A DNA stretch of 54,770 bases, from contig JACRMI010000026.1 of NCBI GenBank assembly GCA_016215025.1, positions 1 to 54,770 of the forward strand. Reading direction: 5' to 3'. The translations under genes were made by a program, and so were the position numbers. Source of the stretch: Chloroflexota bacterium. GTDB taxonomy: Bacteria; Chloroflexota; Anaerolineae; UBA4142. The notes below the pieces were generated by a model. The model ran no database searches, was not told the origin of the DNA, and saw nothing but the letters and a program-made list of their open reading frames with translations. Below, piece by piece: positions 21,527 through 31,598 of this stretch. Within the stretch, counting starts at the first letter, position 1. Each line of letters opens with the position of its first letter.

Positions 21527-24043
21527 ATGCGGTACGGTTTCTTTGACGATGAAAGACGCGAATATGTAATTACCCAACCCGATACGCCGCTACCGTGGAT
21601 CAATTATCTTGGCAACCGCGATTATTTTGGATTGATTTCGAACACGGCAGGCGGTTATTCGTTTTATCGCGATGCGCGTCTGCGCCGCCTCACACGCTAT
21701 CGTTACAACAATGTTCCGTTCGATCTAGGCGGTCGCTACATTTATTTGCGTGATAATGACGCCAACGCGTTTTGGTCGCCGACTTGGCAACCCACGCAGT
21801 CCGCGCTGGACGATTACGAATGCCGACATGGACTAGGGTACACAATTATTTCTTCCACTTGCCAACGCATTCATTCCTCGATTCGGTATTTTGTTCCGCT
21901 CGACGATAACCTCGAAGTCTGGCAGCTTTCGCTCACGAATTTGCGCGATACGCCCGCGCACCTTTCGATTTTTTCACTTGTCGAATTTTGTTTGTGGGAT
22001 GCTAACGACGATGCGACGAATTATCAGCGTAACTTCAACACGGGCGAGGTTGAAATTGTCGATGAGGTGATCTACCACAAGACTGAATATCGCGAACGCC
22101 GCAATCATTTTGCGTTCTTCGCCTGCTCCGAACCGCTTGCGGGCTTTGATACTCAGCGCGAAGAATTCTTCGGTGCGTACCGGGGCTGGCACAATCCGTT
22201 CGTCGTCGAACGCGGCGAATCGTGCAACTCGATTGCGCATGGCTGGCAGCCGATTGGCTCGCAGCAGGTACGCGTAATGCTCGCGCCGAACGAATCGAAG
22301 CAAATTATTTTTCTTCTCGGCTACCACGAAAATCCGCAAACCGAAAAATTCGATCCGCCGAATTCGCAGACGATCAACAAACGCACGGTCAAGCCACTCA
22401 TCGCGAAATATCTCGATGCAAAAAATGTCGACGCAGCGTTCGATGAACTGCACGAGCATTGGAATAAATTGCTCGGCATCTATAGTGTGCAAACGCCGGA
22501 CGTTCACACGAATCAAATGGTAAACATTTGGAACGCGTACCAATGTATGGTCACATTCAATTTATCGCGCTCCGCATCGTTCTATGAATCGGGCATTGGT
22601 CGCGGCATGGGCTTTCGCGATTCGAATCAAGACTTGCTAGGTTTCGTGCAGATGGTTCCCGAACGTGCGCGCGAACGCATTCTCGACATCGCGGCGACGC
22701 AACTCGAAACGGGCGGCGCGTATCATCAGTATCAACCACTCACCAAGCGCGGCAACGATGGCGTCGGTAGCAATTTCAACGACGATCCACTCTGGCTGAT
22801 TCTCGGCGTCGCCGCATACTTGAAAGAAACAGGCGATTGGTCGATTCTCGATGAACGTGTGCCGTACGATAATCGTCCGGGTAGCGAGACGGCGCTGTAC
22901 GAACATTTGCAGCGTTCGATCAAGCACACGCTGGATCGACTGGGACCACACGGGTTGCCGCTCATCGGTCGCGCAGATTGGAACGATTGCCTCAATCTGA
23001 ATTGTTTTTCAGATTCACCTGGCGAATCGTTTCAGACGACGACAAACAAGGACGGCAAGATCGCCGAATCGGTGATGATTGCGGGCTTGTTTGTTTACGC
23101 TGCCAAAGAAATGTCTGCAATCGCAGAGCGATGTGGGCGCGCATCCGTCATTTCGAGCGAAGCGAGAAATCTCTCCTCTGCGACAAGAGATTTCTCGGTC
23201 GCTCCGCTCCCTCGAAATGACAGCATTGATTATCTTGCCATCGCAGAAAAAATGGCAGCGACGATTTTGCAGCACGGCTGGGACGGCGAATGGTTTCTGC
23301 GGGCCTACGACGATTCGGAACTCAAAGTCGGCTCGCACGAAAACGCCGAGGGAAAAATCTTCGTCGAGTCGCAGGGTTGGTGCGTGATAGCAGGCGTCGG
23401 CGTGAAAGATGGTTACGCTGCACGCGCACTTGAATCGGTGGGAAAATATTTGGCGACGCCACACGGTATCGTTTTGCAGCAACCCGCGTTCTCGAAATAT
23501 TACTTGAACCTTGGGGAGATTTCGTCATATCCGCCTGGCTACAAAGAGAATGCAAGTGTCTTTTGCCACACGAATCCTTGGATCATGATTGCGGAATCAT
23601 TGTTGGGGCACGGCGACCGCGCGCACGATTACTACTCGCGCATCAATCCATCCGCGCGCGAAGCCATCAGCGACATCCATCGCTGCGAGCCGTACGTGTA
23701 CGCACAAACCATCGCGGGACGCGACGCGCCAACGCACGGCGAAGCAAAAAATTCCTGGCTCACCGGGACCGCCGCGTGGAATTTTGTCGCCATCACACAG
23801 TACATTCTTGGCATTCGTCCTACATTCGATGGATTGCAAGTTGCACCGGCGATTCCGCGCGCATGGAAAAGTTTTTCCGCCACGCGCATCTTTCGCGGTG
23901 TGACGTTTTATATCAATGTCGAACGTGCTGGCAATGGCAACGCCGTTTCGCTCGTCGTCGATGGCAAAGCGATTGAAGGCAACATCGTGCCACTGCCGAC
24001 GGATGGACGGACGCAAGTTAATGTCAGCGTAACAATTCGGTAA
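21527..24043 (+). CDS. cbpA: Cellobiose phosphorylase (GH94) with a repeat-derived insert
   Basis: The 838-residue protein matches characterised cellobiose phosphorylases along its length: N-terminal RREYVITQPDTPLPWINYLG, then NTAGGYSFYRDARLRR, RYNNVPFDLGGRY, and GIGRGMGFRDSNQDLLG. The catalytic acid is D487 in GRADWNDCLNLNCF, and the phosphate/sugar loop is YPPGYKENASVFCH. It converts cellobiose and phosphate to glucose 1-phosphate and glucose in the cytoplasm, saving one ATP. Normal length is about 810; the excess is 25 residues (about 541-565) encoded by a palindromic repeat between two surface helices. It starts 3 nt after the previous gene, without an obvious separate promoter. Confidence 0.92.
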   Translation: MRYGFFDDERREYVITQPDTPLPWINYLGNRDYFGLISNTAGGYSFYRDARLRRLTRYRYNNVPFDLGGRYIYLRDNDANAFWSPTWQPTQSALDDYECRHGLGYTIISSTCQRIHSSIRYFVPLDDNLEVWQLSLTNLRDTPAHLSIFSLVEFCLWDANDDATNYQRNFNTGEVEIVDEVIYHKTEYRERRNHFAFFACSEPLAGFDTQREEFFGAYRGWHNPFVVERGESCNSIAHGWQPIGSQQVRVMLAPNESKQIIFLLGYHENPQTEKFDPPNSQTINKRTVKPLIAKYLDAKNVDAAFDELHEHWNKLLGIYSVQTPDVHTNQMVNIWNAYQCMVTFNLSRSASFYESGIGRGMGFRDSNQDLLGFVQMVPERARERILDIAATQLETGGAYHQYQPLTKRGNDGVGSNFNDDPLWLILGVAAYLKETGDWSILDERVPYDNRPGSETALYEHLQRSIKHTLDRLGPHGLPLIGRADWNDCLNLNCFSDSPGESFQTTTNKDGKIAESVMIAGLFVYAAKEMSAIAERCGRASVISSEARNLSSATRDFSVAPLPRNDSIDYLAIAEKMAATILQHGWDGEWFLRAYDDSELKVGSHENAEGKIFVESQGWCVIAGVGVKDGYAARALESVGKYLATPHGIVLQQPAFSKYYLNLGEISSYPPGYKENASVFCHTNPWIMIAESLLGHGDRAHDYYSRINPSAREAISDIHRCEPYVYAQTIAGRDAPTHGEAKNSWLTGTAAWNFVAITQYILGIRPTFDGLQVAPAIPRAWKSFSATRIFRGVTFYINVERAGNGNAVSLVVDGKAIEGNIVPLPTDGRTQVNVSVTIR
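23147..23221. repeat. 75-nt palindromic repeat inserted in frame in the phosphorylase gene
   Basis: Ends GTCATTTCGAG (23147-23157) and CTCGAAATGAC (23211-23221) are perfect inverted copies; AGAAATCTCT and AGAGATTTCT form a second inner pair. The length is exactly 25 codons with no stop in the coding frame. It encodes VISSEARNLSS and DFSVAPLPRND on its two arms. Relatives lack the segment. Confidence 0.88.
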
Positions 24044-24045
24044 AG

Positions 24046-26439
24046 ATGAATATGGAGTACGGCTATTTTGACGACGCGCGGCGCGAGTACATCATCACCA
24101 ATCCCCGGACGCCGACTAAATGGATCAATTACATCGGCACGCTCGCGTTCGGCGGATTCGTCGATCAAACCGGTGGCGCGCTGATCTGCAGTAACGATCC
24201 CGCGCTAAATCGGATAACAAAGTACATCACGCAAATGCCTGCGTCTGATTTCAAAGGCGAGACGCTATATCTACGAATCAAACGCGATGGCAAATACGAA
24301 ATCTTTTCCCCGTTTTTTGTCCCTACCCTCGCCCCGTACGATCGCTATGAATGTCACGTTGGCTTAGGCTACACGCGCATCGTCAGCGAGTTTTTCGGCG
24401 TGTGCACCGAGGTGACGATTTTCGTGCCGACGGATGCAGCGCGCGAGATTCGCGACCTTCAAATTACGAATCTGACGCGCGAGCCAATAGAAATCGACGT
24501 GATTCCCGTCGTCGAGTACACTCATCCGGATGCGCTCAAGCAGTTGACCAATGCCGACTGGGTTCCGCAAACGATGCAGAGCCGAGCGATGCGTGATAAT
24601 GCTGGGCGCGTGATTCTCGTTCAGTATCCCTTTATGCTGCGCGATTCCCGCATCAATTTTTTCGCGTCGAATCATGCGGTATCGTCGTTTGAAACCGACC
24701 GCAAAAACTTTCTTGGCGAAAACGAATATGGCACGTGGGCGCATCCCAAGAGCTTACAATTGCCCGAACTGAGCGATACGCAAGCACTGCGTGGCGACAA
24801 TATCGCGGCGTTGTTGCATCATCTTGGAAACGTCTCGCCCAACGAAACACGTCGGCTCATTACGCAATTAGGTCAAGCGGATAAGATCGAAAACGAATTA
24901 GAACGCATCGACTTTTGGCGCGACCCAAAGCAGGTCGATACCGCATTGCAAAAGTTGGCGCAATTCTGGGACCGCTATCTGGCGACGATGCATGTCGAGA
25001 CGCCTGATGCCAACTTGAATCGTATGTTGAACATTCACAATCCGCGCCAATGTCACACGACGAAAAATTGGTCGCGCTATTTGTCGTACTATCAGCTCGG
25101 CTATGGCTCGCGCGGCATTGGCTTTCGCGATAGCTCGCAAGATGTCTTGGCAGTCATTGCGGCGATGCCGAACGAAGCAAAAGAACTTGTCCGTCAATTG
25201 TTGAGCGTGCAAAAACCGAACGGCTCGGCAATGCATCAATTCAATCCGCTCACGATGATCGCGTCCGAAGGCGACTCGCTCGAACGCGAGGATCGTCCAC
25301 ACTATTACAGCGACGATCATTTGTGGATCGTGCTAGCGGTGTGCGCTTACCTGAAAGAAACGGGCGATTGGAAATTTCTGGACGAAGCGGTTCCGTTTTA
25401 CAACGCCGCTTCGGCGAGCGTGCTCACGCATTTGCATCGCGCACTTGAGTTCACACATGGCGATGTTGGCGCGCACGGGTTGCCGCTTTTAGGTTTCGCC
25501 GATTGGAACGACACGGTGAATTTGGCAAAAGGCGCAGAATCGCTCTTCACTGCGAATTTGTATGGCAAAGCGCTGCGTGAGATGATCGATCTAGTTCGGT
25601 ATTTGGGCGACGAAGTGTCGGTTGAAAAATATTGGAAATACCATGACGAGATGCGAACGCAAGTGAACGACATCGCATGGGATGGTGAATGGTATGTGAG
25701 TTATTTCGATGGAGACGGTACACCGATTGGCTCACGCACGAACGCGCATGGACAAATTTACGCTCACGCGCAGCCGTGGGCAATCATTGCAGGCTTCGCT
25801 TCGTCCGAACGCGCGCGTACGACGCTTGATTCTGTACGTCGAAAATTGAATACGCGACACGGCATCAAGTTAAGCACGCCGGGCTTTGATGGATTCGATC
25901 CACGGCATGGCGGAATCACCACTTATCCACCGGGCGCGAAAGAAAACGGCGGAATTTTTCTGCACACGAATCCATGGATCATCATCGCCGAGACCCTCGT
26001 CGGTAATGGCGACCGGGCATTCGAGTACTATAACCAAATCAATCCCGTCGCCAAGAATGACCGCATCGACGAATTTGAATGCGAGCCGTATGTTTATCCG
26101 CAAAACATTCTCGGCGACGAGCATCCGCAGTTTGGACTCGCGCGTAACTCGTGGCTTTCAGGGACAGCTGCGTGGATGTACGTCGCAGGTACACAATATA
26201 TCCTGGGAATCCGTCCGACATTCGATGGGTTGCAAATCGCGCCCGAGATTCCGCGCGCGTGGAAAAATTTCTCCGTCACGCGCGTGTTTCGCAACGTGAC
26301 GTACAATATCGATGTTGAGCGCATGGGCGATGGCAACTCTGTTTCGCTTGTCGTCGATGGCAAAGCGATTGAGGGCAATATTGTGCCGCTTCCAGACCGG
26401 GGACAAATTCAAGTGCATGTGAAAGCAATGCTTCGATGA
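24046..26439 (+). CDS. Second GH94 glycoside phosphorylase, specificity unknown
   Basis: The 797-residue protein is a clear GH94 member: opening [24 protein letters not shown], central [16 protein letters not shown], catalytic acid D489 in [11 protein letters not shown], and [18 protein letters not shown] near the end. The N-terminal domain differs from cellobiose phosphorylase ([21 protein letters not shown] replaces the GGYSFY region), so another beta-linked disaccharide or an aldonate such as cellobionate is possible. Its last 60 residues are very close to those of the preceding gene product (both end around [17 protein letters not shown]). It starts 2 nt after the first GH94 gene and overlaps the next start (ATGA). 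Confidence 0.85.
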   Translation: MNMEYGYFDDARREYIITNPRTPTKWINYIGTLAFGGFVDQTGGALICSNDPALNRITKYITQMPASDFKGETLYLRIKRDGKYEIFSPFFVPTLAPYDRYECHVGLGYTRIVSEFFGVCTEVTIFVPTDAAREIRDLQITNLTREPIEIDVIPVVEYTHPDALKQLTNADWVPQTMQSRAMRDNAGRVILVQYPFMLRDSRINFFASNHAVSSFETDRKNFLGENEYGTWAHPKSLQLPELSDTQALRGDNIAALLHHLGNVSPNETRRLITQLGQADKIENELERIDFWRDPKQVDTALQKLAQFWDRYLATMHVETPDANLNRMLNIHNPRQCHTTKNWSRYLSYYQLGYGSRGIGFRDSSQDVLAVIAAMPNEAKELVRQLLSVQKPNGSAMHQFNPLTMIASEGDSLEREDRPHYYSDDHLWIVLAVCAYLKETGDWKFLDEAVPFYNAASASVLTHLHRALEFTHGDVGAHGLPLLGFADWNDTVNLAKGAESLFTANLYGKALREMIDLVRYLGDEVSVEKYWKYHDEMRTQVNDIAWDGEWYVSYFDGDGTPIGSRTNAHGQIYAHAQPWAIIAGFASSERARTTLDSVRRKLNTRHGIKLSTPGFDGFDPRHGGITTYPPGAKENGGIFLHTNPWIIIAETLVGNGDRAFEYYNQINPVAKNDRIDEFECEPYVYPQNILGDEHPQFGLARNSWLSGTAAWMYVAGTQYILGIRPTFDGLQIAPEIPRAWKNFSVTRVFRNVTYNIDVERMGDGNSVSLVVDGKAIEGNIVPLPDRGQIQVHVKAMLR

Positions 26440-27416
26440 TGGTTGTCAATGGTTCACCATTACCTAACCTTCCCTGGGAAGAGTGTTCCGTGGATTGCCG
26501 AGATATTGTCTGGCGGTCAAAGCAAAATCCGATCATCACGCGCGACGCTGTGCCAGATGCCAATAGCATTTTCAACAGCGCGGTTGTGCCTTTTGAAGAT
26601 GGCTTTGCGGGCGTCTTTCGTTGCGATGACACTGCCAGAATCATGCAGCTCCATGCAGGTACAAGTCGCGATGGCATCCACTGGGCGATTGAGCCGCAAC
26701 GCATTCAATTCCAATGTGCTGACGACGAAATCGGCAAGTTTGTTTACGGCTATGATCCCCGCGTCTGCTGGATCGATGATCGATACTATGTGACGTGGTG
26801 CAATGGCTATCACGGTCCAACGATCGGCGTCGGCTACACATTTGATTTCAAAACGTTTCACCAAATCGAAAATGCTTTTTTGCCATATAATCGCAATGGC
26901 GTCTTGTTCCCACGCAAGATCAACGGTAAGTTTGCGATGCTGAGCCGACCGAGTGACACGGGGCATACACCATTCGGCGACATTTTTTACAGCACGAGTC
27001 CAGATATGGAACACTGGGGGCATCATCGCTTCGTGATGGGACCAAAATATGGCTGGCAAAGTACCAAAGTCGGCGGAGGTCCTATGCCGATTGAGACGAG
27101 CGAGGGCTGGCTGATTTTCTATCACGGCGTCATTACGTCATGCAATGGATTTGAGTACAGCTTTGGCGCGGCTCTGCTCGACTTGGAGCAACCCTGGCAA
27201 GTGATGTATCGCACCGCGCCGTATTTGATGGCACCGCGCGAAATGTACGAACGCGTCGGCGACACACCTAACGTCGTTTTTCCGTGCGCCGCATTAGTCG
27301 ACGCACCGACGAATCGAATCGCAATTTATTACGGCGCGGCAGATACGGTGGTCGCGTTAGCATTTGCGCGCGTCGATCAAGTGATCGAGTTCGTCAAGAG
27401 TCATTCCGAGTTGTGA
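26436..27416 (+). CDS. GH130 beta-1,4-mannoside phosphorylase family enzyme
   Basis: The start ATG overlaps the previous stop (ATGA). The 326-residue five-bladed propeller protein has the family pattern [23 protein letters not shown], then FRCDD, the catalytic-acid region [25 protein letters not shown], and [22 protein letters not shown], which lies in the phosphate-binding region. GH130 enzymes phosphorolyse beta-1,4-mannosyl-glucose or manno-oligosaccharides to mannose 1-phosphate. This implies the operon handles glucomannan fragments as well as cellobiose. The subfamily cannot be fixed by eye. Confidence 0.85.
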   Translation: MMVVNGSPLPNLPWEECSVDCRDIVWRSKQNPIITRDAVPDANSIFNSAVVPFEDGFAGVFRCDDTARIMQLHAGTSRDGIHWAIEPQRIQFQCADDEIGKFVYGYDPRVCWIDDRYYVTWCNGYHGPTIGVGYTFDFKTFHQIENAFLPYNRNGVLFPRKINGKFAMLSRPSDTGHTPFGDIFYSTSPDMEHWGHHRFVMGPKYGWQSTKVGGGPMPIETSEGWLIFYHGVITSCNGFEYSFGAALLDLEQPWQVMYRTAPYLMAPREMYERVGDTPNVVFPCAALVDAPTNRIAIYYGAADTVVALAFARVDQVIEFVKSHSEL

Positions 27417-27423
27417 TCGAAAA

Positions 27424-29328
27424 ATGAAATCCAGTCTATCGAGATTTTTTCCGATTGTTGTTGCGTTTGGTCTAATGGTGGCGTGCCAAGCATCGCCTAC
27501 ACCGACACTGCTTGCGCCAACGCTAACGACTCTGCATATAAGCGCAACTCCAACCAGCACCGTTTCTATCGCACAGCGCGTGGATGATTTGCTGGCGCGG
27601 ATGACACTCGAAGAAAAAATTGGGCAGATGACCCAGGTCGAAAACGGCAGCATCAAGCCCAGCGATGTCACGGCGAAATTTATCGGCTCGGTGTTGAGCG
27701 GCGGTGATGGCGCGCCTCAGCCGAATAATCAAGCCGCTTGGACCAAGATGATAAACGATTATCAAGCGGCGGCGGTGAAAACTCGACTGGGTATTCCGCT
27801 CATTTACGGCGTCGATGCGGTGCATGGTTTTGGCGGCTTGAACGGCGCAACGATATTTCCACACAACATCGGATTAGGTGCGACGCGCGATGCTGATTTG
27901 GTTCGTCGCATTGGACGCGCAACCGCAGAGGAAATGACAGCAGTTGGAATCTATTGGAACTTTGCGCCCGTGGTCGCCGTGCCGCAAGATGTCCGCTGGG
28001 GCCGCACGTACGAAGCATTCAGCGAAAACACCGGACTCGTTGCGCAACTGGGCGCGGCGTACGTTCACGGGTTGCAAGATGGTTCACCGAAGGTCGCAGC
28101 GACACCCAAGCATTTCATCGGCGATGGCGGCACGACGTGGGGCACGTCGCGCACGGAAAACTACCAACTCGATCAAGGCGACATGCAAGTGGACGAGTCG
28201 GTGCTGCGTCAACTTTATTTGCCGCCATACAAAGCCGCCATCGATGCGGGCGCAAAATCGGTGATGGTCTCGTTCAGCAGTTGGAATGGCGTCAAGATGC
28301 ACGCGCAGAAAAAACTCATCGCCGAGTTGCTCAAAGGCGAACTCGGCTTTAACGGTTTTGTCGTTTCCGATTGGGCAGGTATCAATCAAATCACGAACAA
28401 CTACGACGACGCGATTGTAACGTCGATCAACGCGGGTCTCGACATGATTATGGTTCCCGACAAGTATGGGGTGTTCATCGATGGATTGACGCGCGCAGTG
28501 AACACTGGTCGCGTGCCCATGTCGCGCATCGACGATGCCGTGCGGCGAATCCTCACCGTAAAATTCGAGCTAGGTCTGTTCGATCATCCATTTGCATATT
28601 CGGAGATGGCGAGTACAGTTGGCAGCGATGCGCATCGACAACTTGCGCGCGAAGCGGTGCGCAAATCGCTTGTGCTTTTGAAGAACGAAAACAACACGCT
28701 GCCACTTGCGAAAGATTCACCGCTGATCTATATCGCGGGGCAAGGCGCAGACGACCTGGGAATGCAATCGGGCGGATGGACACTCGCATGGCAAGGCACC
28801 GTCGGGAATCGTCAACCAGGGACGACAATTCTTGGCGGCATTCAACAAGTCGCGCCCAAAGCGAAAATTAGTTACAATGCCAACGGCAAATTCGACGAAA
28901 AGATCATTGCCGATGTCGGCATTGTCGTCGTTGGCGAGCAACCGTACGCCGAAGGACGCGGCGACAGCGCCGATCTTTCGCTTTCAAAGCCTGATTTAGC
29001 GTTGATCGACACGATGAAAGCGCGCAGCAAAAATCTCGTCGTGATTTTGTTGTCGGGGCGTCCGCTGACGATCACGGATGCGTTGCCGAAAGCGGATGCG
29101 TTCGTCGCCGCGTGGCTGCCTGGCACAGAAGGCGCAGGCATCGCCGATGTGCTGTTCGGCGATTACGATTTTACTGGCAAGCTGCCGTACATGTGGCAAC
29201 GCTTTAACACGCAATTACCCGCGCACGCACTCTCGTCACGCGGTTGTGGTCCACTGTTTCCATTTGGCTTTGGTCTTTCAACGCGCGATATAGCACCACC
29301 CATTCCAACTTGTCCGAGTCAACCATGA
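27424..29328 (+). CDS. GH3 exo-beta-glucosidase lipoprotein
   Basis: This 634-residue lipoprotein (signal ending LMVAC, Cys 21) has a Thr/Pro linker. The GH3 TIM barrel carries RMTLEEKIGQMTQ, YGVDAVHGFGG, the PKHFIGDGGT loop, and the nucleophile D316 in FVVSDWAGI. The C-terminal alpha/beta domain follows (LVLLKNENNTLPL...WLPGTEGAGIADVLFGDYDFTGKLPYMWQR). It resembles cereal ExoI and bacterial exo-1,3/1,4-beta-glucanases without the third fibronectin domain. It would trim beta-glucan chains outside the membrane and supply the ABC importer. Its stop overlaps the next start by ATGA. Confidence 0.9.
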   Translation: MKSSLSRFFPIVVAFGLMVACQASPTPTLLAPTLTTLHISATPTSTVSIAQRVDDLLARMTLEEKIGQMTQVENGSIKPSDVTAKFIGSVLSGGDGAPQPNNQAAWTKMINDYQAAAVKTRLGIPLIYGVDAVHGFGGLNGATIFPHNIGLGATRDADLVRRIGRATAEEMTAVGIYWNFAPVVAVPQDVRWGRTYEAFSENTGLVAQLGAAYVHGLQDGSPKVAATPKHFIGDGGTTWGTSRTENYQLDQGDMQVDESVLRQLYLPPYKAAIDAGAKSVMVSFSSWNGVKMHAQKKLIAELLKGELGFNGFVVSDWAGINQITNNYDDAIVTSINAGLDMIMVPDKYGVFIDGLTRAVNTGRVPMSRIDDAVRRILTVKFELGLFDHPFAYSEMASTVGSDAHRQLAREAVRKSLVLLKNENNTLPLAKDSPLIYIAGQGADDLGMQSGGWTLAWQGTVGNRQPGTTILGGIQQVAPKAKISYNANGKFDEKIIADVGIVVVGEQPYAEGRGDSADLSLSKPDLALIDTMKARSKNLVVILLSGRPLTITDALPKADAFVAAWLPGTEGAGIADVLFGDYDFTGKLPYMWQRFNTQLPAHALSSRGCGPLFPFGFGLSTRDIAPPIPTCPSQP

Positions 29329-30185
29329 GCAACGATTTCTATGGCTTACGCACGCAGTCTGTCGAAAATCAACATTTGCGTTTGGAGTTTCTTGCCGATG
29401 CGGGACCGCGCATCGTGCGCGTGATGTTGAACGGTTCAAATGAGAATCAGCTCGCCGAACTGCCCGACATCAAATGGGATACGCCGAACGGCGATTATTT
29501 CATTCGCGGCGGGCATCGCCTCTGGGTCGCGCCCGAAGTCGTCGAGCAAACGTACATTCCCGACAACAGCGGATTGCAAATCGAAAATACGTCGCAGGGC
29601 GTGCGATTGATCGGACCGACCGAAGTGACAGGCATCCGCAAGAGCATTGACATTCAATTGCACGCCGATGCGGCGCGCGTGACGCTCGTGCATCGTTTGC
29701 AGAATGAAAGCAACAAGCCAATCGATTGCGCCGCTTGGGCGATCACGATGTTTCGACTCGGCGGCACGGCGATTCTACCGTTGCGAAAAAAAACTGAAGC
29801 TCAGTCATTGCTGCCCGATCGCTCGGTGGTGTTGTGGCAGTACGCGCACAAGGGCGATTCGCGTCTGTATGTCGGCGACGAAAATATTTTGATCGAGGCG
29901 CGCGCGCAGTTGCCGCCATGCAAAATCGGCACGCTGAACGTGGCGGGCTGGCTCGCATATTTGCGCGGCGACATCTTTTTCGTCAAGCGTTTCCAGCCGC
30001 AGCCGAATCGCCCGCACGTGGATCGCGGCAGCAACGCCGAGATATATTGCAACGACCGATTTATGGAATTGGAAACACTTGCGCCGTTTCAAACGCTCCA
30101 GCCAAATGAAACGGTTGAGCACATCGAAACCTGGGAGTGGCGCAAGGGCGTGACCAGCATCGAACAAATCAATGAGATGATATAA
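29325..30185 (+). CDS. Galactose-mutarotase-fold protein of unknown function (DUF4380-like)
   Basis: The start is ATG 29325 in an ATGA overlap with the GH3 stop; the frame runs back to 29244 but that lies inside the GH3 gene. The 286-residue protein is all-beta in character, with LRLEFLADAGPRIVRVMLNGSNENQLAEL at the start and GGHRLWVAPEVVEQTY, features of the supersandwich fold of aldose 1-epimerases. I do not see the two catalytic histidines of true epimerases at conserved sites. In this operon it may bind or epimerise released sugars. Function unknown. Confidence 0.6.
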   Translation: MSNDFYGLRTQSVENQHLRLEFLADAGPRIVRVMLNGSNENQLAELPDIKWDTPNGDYFIRGGHRLWVAPEVVEQTYIPDNSGLQIENTSQGVRLIGPTEVTGIRKSIDIQLHADAARVTLVHRLQNESNKPIDCAAWAITMFRLGGTAILPLRKKTEAQSLLPDRSVVLWQYAHKGDSRLYVGDENILIEARAQLPPCKIGTLNVAGWLAYLRGDIFFVKRFQPQPNRPHVDRGSNAEIYCNDRFMELETLAPFQTLQPNETVEHIETWEWRKGVTSIEQINEMI

Positions 30186-30195
30186 ACACGGAAGA

Positions 30196-31563
30196 ATGGA
30201 TTTGAAAATGACATTGAGTTTTCCGAAAGATTTTGTGTGGGGTGCAGCGACCGCGTCGTATCAAATCGAAGGCGCGTGGGATGAGGACGGCAAGAGCGAA
30301 TCGATCTGGGATCGTTTTGCGCATACGCCGGGAAAAATTCTGAACGGCGACACGGGCGATGTAGCGTGCGATCATTATCATCGTTGGCGCGACGACGTGC
30401 AACTGATGCGCGACCTGGGACTGAATGCCTATCGTTTTTCGATTGCGTGGCCCCGTATCTTGCCAGCGGGTCGCGGTGCGGTGAATCAACGCGGCTTGGA
30501 TTTCTATAATCGATTAGTTGATGAGCTGCTCGAGCAAAACATCACGCCGTATGTGACACTGTATCATTGGGACTTGCCGCAAGTGCTGGAAGACGCTGGC
30601 GGCTGGGCAGTGCGCGACACCGCGCAAGCGTTTGCAGAATATGCCGATGTGGTGAGTCGTGCGTTAGGTGATCGCGTGAAAAATTGGTTTACGCACAACG
30701 AACCATTCTGTGCGGCGTTCCTGGGTTATCAAATGGGTGTTCACGCGCCTGGCGTCACCGATTGGCACAAGGCGATTGTCGCAAGTCATCACTTGCTCTT
30801 GTCGCATGGCTGGGCGATGCCAATCATTCGTCAGAATAGCGCAGATGCGCAAGCGGGCATAGTACTCAACGTTGGATTCAATATGCCCGCGACGAATCGG
30901 CGTGAAGATTTGGATGCCGTTCGATTCGGCGATGGTTTCGTGCATCGCTGGTTCCTCGATCCACTTTTCGGTCGGCATTATCCCGCCGACATGGTGGACG
31001 CGTACTGCGCGAATGGATTTCTGCCGAAAGGAATGTCGTTCGTGCAAGCCGACGACCTCGCCGCGATTTCAGCGCCGATGGATTTTCTCGGCGTGAATTA
31101 TTATCGGCGCTCCATCATGTCACAACCAACTGCATCCGATGGGACGCCAAGCCACGAAGAGATTCGCTTACCTGATTCGGAATACACCGAAATGGGCTGG
31201 GAAGTTTATCCCGACGGATTGTATCAACTGCTTTGTCGCTTGCATTTCGAATATCGTCCCGCCAAAATTTTCATCACCGAAAATGGTGCAAGCTATGCCG
31301 ATGCACCCGATGCGCAAGGTGTTATCGACGACACGCGTCGCATCGATTACTTGCGCGGACATCTCACGGCCGCACATCGCGCGATTCAAGCAGGCGTGCC
31401 GCTCGCGGGATATTTTTATTGGTCGTTGATGGATAACTTTGAGTGGGCGTACGGCTATTCGGAACGCTTTGGCATCGTCTGGATCGATTACGCAACGCAG
31501 CAACGCATTCTCAAAGCGAGCGCGCGGTGGTACGCCGACGTGATTCGTCGAAATGGCTTGTAG
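30196..31563 (+). CDS. GH1 beta-glucosidase
   Basis: The 455-residue cytoplasmic enzyme begins FPKDFVWGAATASYQIEGAW, the GH1 signature. The acid/base is E169 in THNEP (most relatives have TxNEP) and the nucleophile is E362 in ITENG. Aglycone-site tryptophans lie in YWSLMDNFEWAYGYSERFGIVWID. It hydrolyses beta-linked glucosides such as cellobiose, in parallel with the phosphorylase. ATG 30196 or the second ATG at 30208 could be the start; the family pattern allows either. The TAG stop is the first part of a hairpin. Confidence 0.93.
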   Translation: MDLKMTLSFPKDFVWGAATASYQIEGAWDEDGKSESIWDRFAHTPGKILNGDTGDVACDHYHRWRDDVQLMRDLGLNAYRFSIAWPRILPAGRGAVNQRGLDFYNRLVDELLEQNITPYVTLYHWDLPQVLEDAGGWAVRDTAQAFAEYADVVSRALGDRVKNWFTHNEPFCAAFLGYQMGVHAPGVTDWHKAIVASHHLLLSHGWAMPIIRQNSADAQAGIVLNVGFNMPATNRREDLDAVRFGDGFVHRWFLDPLFGRHYPADMVDAYCANGFLPKGMSFVQADDLAAISAPMDFLGVNYYRRSIMSQPTASDGTPSHEEIRLPDSEYTEMGWEVYPDGLYQLLCRLHFEYRPAKIFITENGASYADAPDAQGVIDDTRRIDYLRGHLTAAHRAIQAGVPLAGYFYWSLMDNFEWAYGYSERFGIVWIDYATQQRILKASARWYADVIRRNGL

Positions 31564-31584
31564 GACAAATTGCCAATTTGTCCC
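31561..31584 (+). repeat. Stop-anchored palindrome between GH1 and GH3 genes
   Basis: GGACAAATTG (31563-31572) and CAATTTGTCC (31574-31583) are inverted arms around one base. The first G is the last base of the GH1 stop codon. It precedes the ribosome binding site GGAGAA of the GH3 gene. Confidence 0.75.
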
Positions 31585-31598
31585 ACTTGGAGAACACA

